In this document: positions 8,600 to 12,255 of the stretch, in pieces
How the letters are laid out: each line of letters starts with the position of its first letter
Numbering within the stretch: position 1 is the first letter of the stretch
Assembly: GCA_000635535.1 (NCBI GenBank)
Contig: JFMF01000038.1
Span: 1 to 12,255, forward strand
Length of the DNA stretch: 12,255 nucleotides
Source: Prochlorococcus sp. scB243_496M6
GTDB taxonomy: Bacteria > Cyanobacteriota > Cyanobacteriia > PCC-6307 > Cyanobiaceae
Direction: 5' to 3'
Notes under the pieces: model-generated
Told to the model about the DNA's origin: nothing
Database searches by the model: none
The model's input: only the letters and a program-made list of their open reading frames with translations
Translations under genes and position numbers: made by a program

Positions 8600-8665
8600 C
8601 TCTCGCTTTGTTATGGATAATTAAGTAAGATTATCAAGAATTTAATTTTGAAATTTTCTTTCTGA
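8600..8665. promoter_or_regulatory. Divergent promoter region between mnmE and the DUF2062 gene
   Basis: Sixty-six bases lie between two divergent start codons, so both promoters must be here or inside the genes. For the plus strand, TAAGAT at 8626-8631 fits the TANNNT -10 form, about 35 bases before the ATG. For the minus strand, TAATCT (plus 8628-8633) overlaps it. An alternative is TTGATA (plus 8632-8637) with CATAAC (plus 8610-8615) at 16-base spacing, which would give an almost leaderless mnmE transcript. In such AT-rich sequence these matches are weak evidence. No operator-like inverted repeat is apparent. Confidence 0.35.
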
Positions 8666-9109
8666 ATGAGATTTAAAAGAGATATTACCTATAAGAAAAT
8701 TCTATCATTATTTAGGAATCAGAATGGAAGTCCTTTTTTTAATGCTAAAGGTTTAGCTATAGGGGTATTTAGTGGTTGTTTTCCTTTTTTTGGGTTTCAG
8801 ACTTTAATGGGGGTATTTTTTGCAAAAATAGCTAAGGGAAATATTGTTCTAGCTGCAATTGGTACCTGGATCAGCAACCCTTTTACTTATATTCCACTTT
8901 ATTATTTTAACTATAAAGTTGGTTCGATTTTTTTAAATAATCCTTCTAATAAAGTTCTTGAAAAAAGTTTAGTTATTGATGACTTATGGAAACAAGGTAG
9001 AATTTTTTCTATAAAATTACTTCTAGGTTCATCTTGTGTAGGTATTTTATTAGCTTTGATTAGCGGCAGTATTGTTTTCTTTATCTACAAGATAAAAAGT
9101 AAAAGATAG
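8666..9109 (+). CDS. DUF2062 family membrane protein
   Basis: A 147-residue integral membrane protein of unknown biochemical role. Two hydrophobic regions are clear. The first spans about residues 29-55, with the family pattern GxFxGxxPFFGFQT (33-46) continuing into LMGVFFAKIAKGN, then WISNPFTYIPLYYFNYKVG (68-86). The second is at about 114-142 and is followed by a basic tail KIKSKR. The central NPFT motif and its surrounding glycines and prolines are the DUF2062 signature as I remember it. It is a single-gene unit diverging from mnmE, and its stop lies 18 bases from the converging relA/spoT stop. No Shine-Dalgarno sequence precedes the ATG. Confidence 0.85.
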   Translation: MRFKRDITYKKILSLFRNQNGSPFFNAKGLAIGVFSGCFPFFGFQTLMGVFFAKIAKGNIVLAAIGTWISNPFTYIPLYYFNYKVGSIFLNNPSNKVLEKSLVIDDLWKQGRIFSIKLLLGSSCVGILLALISGSIVFFIYKIKSKR

Positions 9110-9127
9110 ATAGATCTAATTTTTAAA

Positions 9128-11437
9128 TTAACTTTGTCCAACTCTTGCAATATCTAAAACATCTGCCATTGATTTAATTTGTTCAATTGTTTTGTGAAGT
9201 TGATTATAACTTTCAAGACCTACACAAAGATTTATGATAGCTGGTTTACCATAAGCTGTTTTAACATTGGCATCGCTAACATTTATACCTTTATCAGATA
9301 ACCGCATAAGAATATCTTTTAGAACTCCAACTCGATCAATTACTTCTATTCGTAGCTGAATTGGAAACTTATTATCGCCAGTTTTATTATCTTGATTCCA
9401 ACCGACAGGTAATCTTCTTTCTATTGGAATTGGTATTACATTTTCACAATCTTCCCTATGTATAGTTATCCCATGGTTGCCGAGCGACACAGTTCCTATA
9501 ATATCCTCTCCTGGGAGTGGGGAACAGCATTTACCTATTCTGTAATCAAGACCTTCTATCCCGGAAATTGGTGATTTAGCTGCTGTATTAGATTGATTAG
9601 TGGATAAATTATTATTACTTTTAAGAGATTTTGCTATTTCAGAGTCAGAATCATTTTTTACATCTTCTGTCTGTAATTTTATTTCTTCTCTTAGTCTGTT
9701 TAATACTTGATGCAAAGTTAAACCCCCAAAACCAAGAGATGCAAGAAGGTCTTCAGTAGTTTTTAAATTGCATCGATTTGCAACTTTTTTCATGGCTTCA
9801 CTAGAAAGTAATGCTTCAAAACCGTTTCTACCGACTTCTTTTTCAAGTAAATCTCTACCTCTTTTAATCGTTTCATCACGATGGCTTTTCTTATACCATT
9901 GGCGAATTCTATTTTTTGCAGTTGGCGTGACTACAAAGTTCAGCCAATCCAAACTCGGAGTAGCATTATTACTTGTCAAAATTTCTATGAAGTCACCATT
10001 TTGAAGTGCTGTAGATAATGGAGAAAGCTTTTCATTAATTCTTATTCCATTACAGCGATTTCCAACTTCAGAATGGATTCTGTAGGCGAAATCTATCGCG
10101 GTAGATCCTTTCCTTAAACCAACAACATCTCCTTTTGGAGTGATCACAAATACTTCTTCATCAAATAAATCTTCTTTAATTGAAGCTAAATAATCATTAT
10201 GATCCCTCTCATTACCTTCTTGTTGCCATTCTACTAATTGTCTTAGCCAATTAAATCTCTCGGCATTACTTTTAGCAGGAGAACCACCCTCTTTGTATTG
10301 CCAATGAGCGGCAATACCATATTCAGCAATTTGATGCATCGAAGTAGTTCTAATTTGAACTTCAATAGGTCGATGTCTTCCAATCACAGAAGTGTGTAAG
10401 GACTGATATCCATTGGGTTTTGGTAATCCTATATAGTCTTTAAATCTACCTGGAATTGGTTTGAAAGTATCATGAACAACTGCTAAAGCTCTATAACAAC
10501 TATCTGAATTGTCGACGATAATTCTTAGGGCAGCAACATCGTAAATCTCGTGAAAATGCTTTTGTTGCCTTTCCATTTTGCTCCAGATACCATAAAGATG
10601 TTTTGGCCTTCCTGTTATTTCAAAATTTTTTAAACCTGCTGAAATCAAGTTTTCCTTCATAAGATTCAAAGTTACTTTTAATCTTTTTTCTCTATCACTT
10701 CTTTTAACGGCGATTTGATCTTTAAGATCTAGATATTCTTTAGGCTCTAGGAATTTAAAAGCTAAATCTTCTAATTCCCATTTAAATCTGTTTATTCCTA
10801 GTCGATTTGCTAATGGTGCATAAATCTCTCTTGTTTCTCTCGCTATTCTGAGTTTTTTCTCATCATTTAGCCATTCAATTGTTCTCATGTTATGAAGTCG
10901 ATCTGCAAGTTTTACTAAGACAACTCTGATATCGCTGGCCATAGCCAAAAACATTTTCCTAAGATTTTCAGCTTGTGCTTCAGTCCTATTGTTAAAGTGA
11001 ATGCCGCCTAATTTTGTTACACCCTCTACAAGTATTTTTACTTCTAATCCAAAATTTGTTTCTATTTCGGATAAATCAATGCCAGTATCTTCAACTACAT
11101 CATGTAAAAGGCCTGCAGCAATAACAGATGAACTAGCACCTATTTCTTTAAGGAGATTTGCAACAGCAACCGGGTGGATAATGTATGGCTCGCCGCTCGC
11201 GCGGAATTGTCCATCATGAGCTTTATAAGCAAGTTTAAAAGCCTTTACTATAAGGTTTTGATTCTTATCATTTTCTTTATTTGATTTTTCAAAATTATGA
11301 ATATCTTTAAGAAGCCAATCGGGAATTTTTATTTGATAATTAAAAGATTCACTTTCATATTTTTTATTTTCAGGCAAAATAGTTTTGGAAACTTCAATTT
11401 CGTTTTTTTCTTTTGAATTCGCAGCTGCCTCGGACAT
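9128..11437 (-). CDS. spoT: Bifunctional (p)ppGpp synthetase/hydrolase, RelA/SpoT family
   Basis: Long RSH enzyme that makes and degrades the alarmone (p)ppGpp in the cytosol. Domains of the 769-residue protein: HD hydrolase (about 62-210) with H88, H112-D113 and D179 matching the metal ligands of Rel, plus the E116-D117 pair, so hydrolase is probably active; synthetase (about 270-385) with GRPKHLYGIWSKM, D300, GRFKDYIGLPKPNGYQSLHT (330-349) and IEVQIRT (358-364), so synthetase also looks intact; TGS (about 427-488); helical region; a low-complexity Ser/Asn-rich linker (595-625); zinc-finger-like segment with C637-C638, H660 and C664; and a C-terminal ACT domain (692-769). Two short patches use G/C-ending codons unlike the rest of the gene. 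It converges on the DUF2062 gene and diverges from the ABC ATPase. The symbol could equally be rel. Confidence 0.96.
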   Translation of the reverse strand: MSEAAANSKEKNEIEVSKTILPENKKYESESFNYQIKIPDWLLKDIHNFEKSNKENDKNQNLIVKAFKLAYKAHDGQFRASGEPYIIHPVAVANLLKEIGASSSVIAAGLLHDVVEDTGIDLSEIETNFGLEVKILVEGVTKLGGIHFNNRTEAQAENLRKMFLAMASDIRVVLVKLADRLHNMRTIEWLNDEKKLRIARETREIYAPLANRLGINRFKWELEDLAFKFLEPKEYLDLKDQIAVKRSDREKRLKVTLNLMKENLISAGLKNFEITGRPKHLYGIWSKMERQQKHFHEIYDVAALRIIVDNSDSCYRALAVVHDTFKPIPGRFKDYIGLPKPNGYQSLHTSVIGRHRPIEVQIRTTSMHQIAEYGIAAHWQYKEGGSPAKSNAERFNWLRQLVEWQQEGNERDHNDYLASIKEDLFDEEVFVITPKGDVVGLRKGSTAIDFAYRIHSEVGNRCNGIRINEKLSPLSTALQNGDFIEILTSNNATPSLDWLNFVVTPTAKNRIRQWYKKSHRDETIKRGRDLLEKEVGRNGFEALLSSEAMKKVANRCNLKTTEDLLASLGFGGLTLHQVLNRLREEIKLQTEDVKNDSDSEIAKSLKSNNNLSTNQSNTAAKSPISGIEGLDYRIGKCCSPLPGEDIIGTVSLGNHGITIHREDCENVIPIPIERRLPVGWNQDNKTGDNKFPIQLRIEVIDRVGVLKDILMRLSDKGINVSDANVKTAYGKPAIINLCVGLESYNQLHKTIEQIKSMADVLDIARVGQS

Positions 11438-11491
11438 TTTATATTGCTTTAGATGTATTTTATTTAGGTCTAGAAAAATTTGCTATAAATC
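11438..11491. promoter_or_regulatory. Divergent promoter region between relA/spoT and the ABC ATPase gene
   Basis: Fifty-four bases separate the two start codons. The heptamer TATTTTA at 11456-11462 gives TATTTT on the plus strand (11456-11461) and TAAAAT on the minus strand (11457-11462). Both fit TANNNT, and TAAAAT differs from TATAAT at one base. Predicted transcripts would start about 25 bases before the ABC start codon and about 12 bases before the relA/spoT start codon. A second -10-like TATAAA preceded by TGC (11481-11489) almost touches the ABC ATG. No convincing -35 box is seen for any of these, so the assignment is tentative. Confidence 0.4.
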
Positions 11492-12255
11492 ATGGAAAAA
11501 AATAAAGAAAAAATTATTGTAGTGAAAAATCTTACTGTTAAATATGGTCTAAAACAGCAACCTATTATCAAAAATTTTAATTTGGAAATAGATAGTGGAG
11601 ATCATTTGGCCATAATAGGACCTTCTGGATGTGGAAAAACCACTTTTGCAAAAACATTAGTAAATATATTGCCTGAAAAGGCTACTTCTAAAGGCTATCT
11701 ATCTATTTCTAGTGTAGATCCTAGGAAAATAAACAACAAAAATGCAGAATTATTTAGAAGAAAAAATTTTGGATTTATATATCAAGACTCTATAAAAAAA
11801 CTTAATCCGCTAATGAGAGTTGGGGATCATTTATATGAATTATTTAAAACAAATGATCAAACTAAATCATCTTTAGCTATTAAAAAATTAGTAAGAGAAG
11901 TTTTTCAAAAAGTCGGAATTGAAGAAAGTAGACTTGATTCTTTCCCACATCAATTTAGCGGTGGAATGAGACAGAGAGTTTCTATAGCAATGGCACTTGC
12001 TTTGAAACCTAAATTATTAATAGCTGATGAACCTACAACAAGCTTAGATACCAAAACAAGTTTTGAAATTATGAAAGAAATAATTCATCTATGTAATGAA
12101 TTTGATACAACTTTAATTTTAATTAGTCATGATATTAATCTTGCAGCAAAGTGGTGTAAAAAAGTTGCAATAATTGAAAAGGGATCGATTGTTGAAAAAG
12201 GGAATATATTAGATATTTTTCAATCACCAAAATCAGATATCGGGAAAAAGTTAGT
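11492..12255 (+). CDS. ABC transporter ATP-binding protein, oligopeptide/dipeptide type (3'-truncated by window edge)
   Basis: Nucleotide-binding subunit of an ABC importer at the inner face of the membrane. 254 full codons are present and the frame is open at the right edge. Motifs by residue: Walker A GPSGCGKTT (43-51, Lys49), Q-loop YQDSIKKLNPLMRVGDH (97-113), signature FSGGMRQRVSIAMAL (155-169), Walker B KLLIADEPTTSLD (174-186) and switch His213 in LISHD. The LNP after the Q-loop and the GMRQRVSIAMAL signature are characteristic of the Dpp/Opp/Nik branch, so peptides, nickel or related solutes are plausible, but no permease or binding protein is in view. The annotated ATG at 11492 gives ten lysine-rich residues before the domain. 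A GTG at 11522 is an alternative start that would still include the first strand. Confidence 0.9.
   Translation, partial: MEKNKEKIIVVKNLTVKYGLKQQPIIKNFNLEIDSGDHLAIIGPSGCGKTTFAKTLVNILPEKATSKGYLSISSVDPRKINNKNAELFRRKNFGFIYQDSIKKLNPLMRVGDHLYELFKTNDQTKSSLAIKKLVREVFQKVGIEESRLDSFPHQFSGGMRQRVSIAMALALKPKLLIADEPTTSLDTKTSFEIMKEIIHLCNEFDTTLILISHDINLAAKWCKKVAIIEKGSIVEKGNILDIFQSPKSDIGKKL

Noticed and set aside
9110..9127. Possible bidirectional terminator between the DUF2062 gene and relA/spoT
   Set aside because: The 18 bases hold only an AGATCT palindrome and a short T run, with no stem long enough to call a terminator.
9768..10004. 78-residue plus-strand open frame
   Set aside because: Antisense to the TGS and helical region of relA/spoT. 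No ribosome-binding site or domain.
11001..11219. 72-residue plus-strand open frame
   Set aside because: Antisense to the HD domain of relA/spoT, whose metal-binding residues fix the real frame.
1..12255. Mobile element, CRISPR array, toxin-antitoxin, defence island or new multi-gene system
   Set aside because: Nearly all sequence is accounted for by recognisable housekeeping genes. No transposase, integrase, spaced repeats or tRNA-flanked insertion was seen, and all gaps are under 100 bases.

Overview
The window is a compact, strongly AT-rich stretch of bacterial chromosome (about 30% G+C by eye, not counted). Genes are packed with very short gaps, none longer than about 82 bases, and Shine-Dalgarno sequences are weak or absent. 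Gene content and order, the A/T-ending codon use and the protein sequences (YbeY, TrpG, MnmE, RelA/SpoT) point to a streamlined marine picocyanobacterium. My best guess is a high-light-type Prochlorococcus. This comes from recognition by eye, not from a database search.

Layout: (1) Positions 1-3320 hold a six-gene plus-strand run: the 3' three quarters of prfB (release factor 2), a 60-residue one-helix membrane protein, ybeY (rRNA-maturation RNase), a dgkA-family lipid kinase, trpG/pabA (glutamine amidotransferase) and an exported metallo-beta-lactamase-fold protein whose metal-binding motif is degraded. Gaps are 3, 6, 6, 12 and 20 bases, so it is probably one operon. (2) Positions 3317-8599 hold a four-gene minus-strand run, transcribed mnmE, nadC, argS, then a hisC-like aminotransferase. 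It meets the first run tail to tail with a four-base stop-codon overlap. (3) A plus-strand DUF2062 membrane protein (8666-9109) diverges from mnmE and converges on a bifunctional relA/spoT (9128-11437, minus). (4) A divergent oligopeptide-type ABC ATPase begins at 11492 and runs off the right edge.

The theme is core housekeeping around translation and its control: termination (prfB), ribosomal RNA processing (ybeY), tRNA wobble modification (mnmE), arginyl-tRNA charging (argS) and the stringent-response alarmone enzyme (relA/spoT). Amino-acid and cofactor enzymes (trpG, hisC-like, nadC) lie among them. I see no mobile element, CRISPR array, tRNA, rRNA or integrated accessory cassette, and no convincing new multi-gene system.

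The points most worth a second look are the degenerate exported MBL-fold protein, two patches of G/C-ending codons inside relA/spoT, a possible shared -10 element between relA/spoT and the ABC gene, and the uncertain substrate of the HisC-like enzyme.
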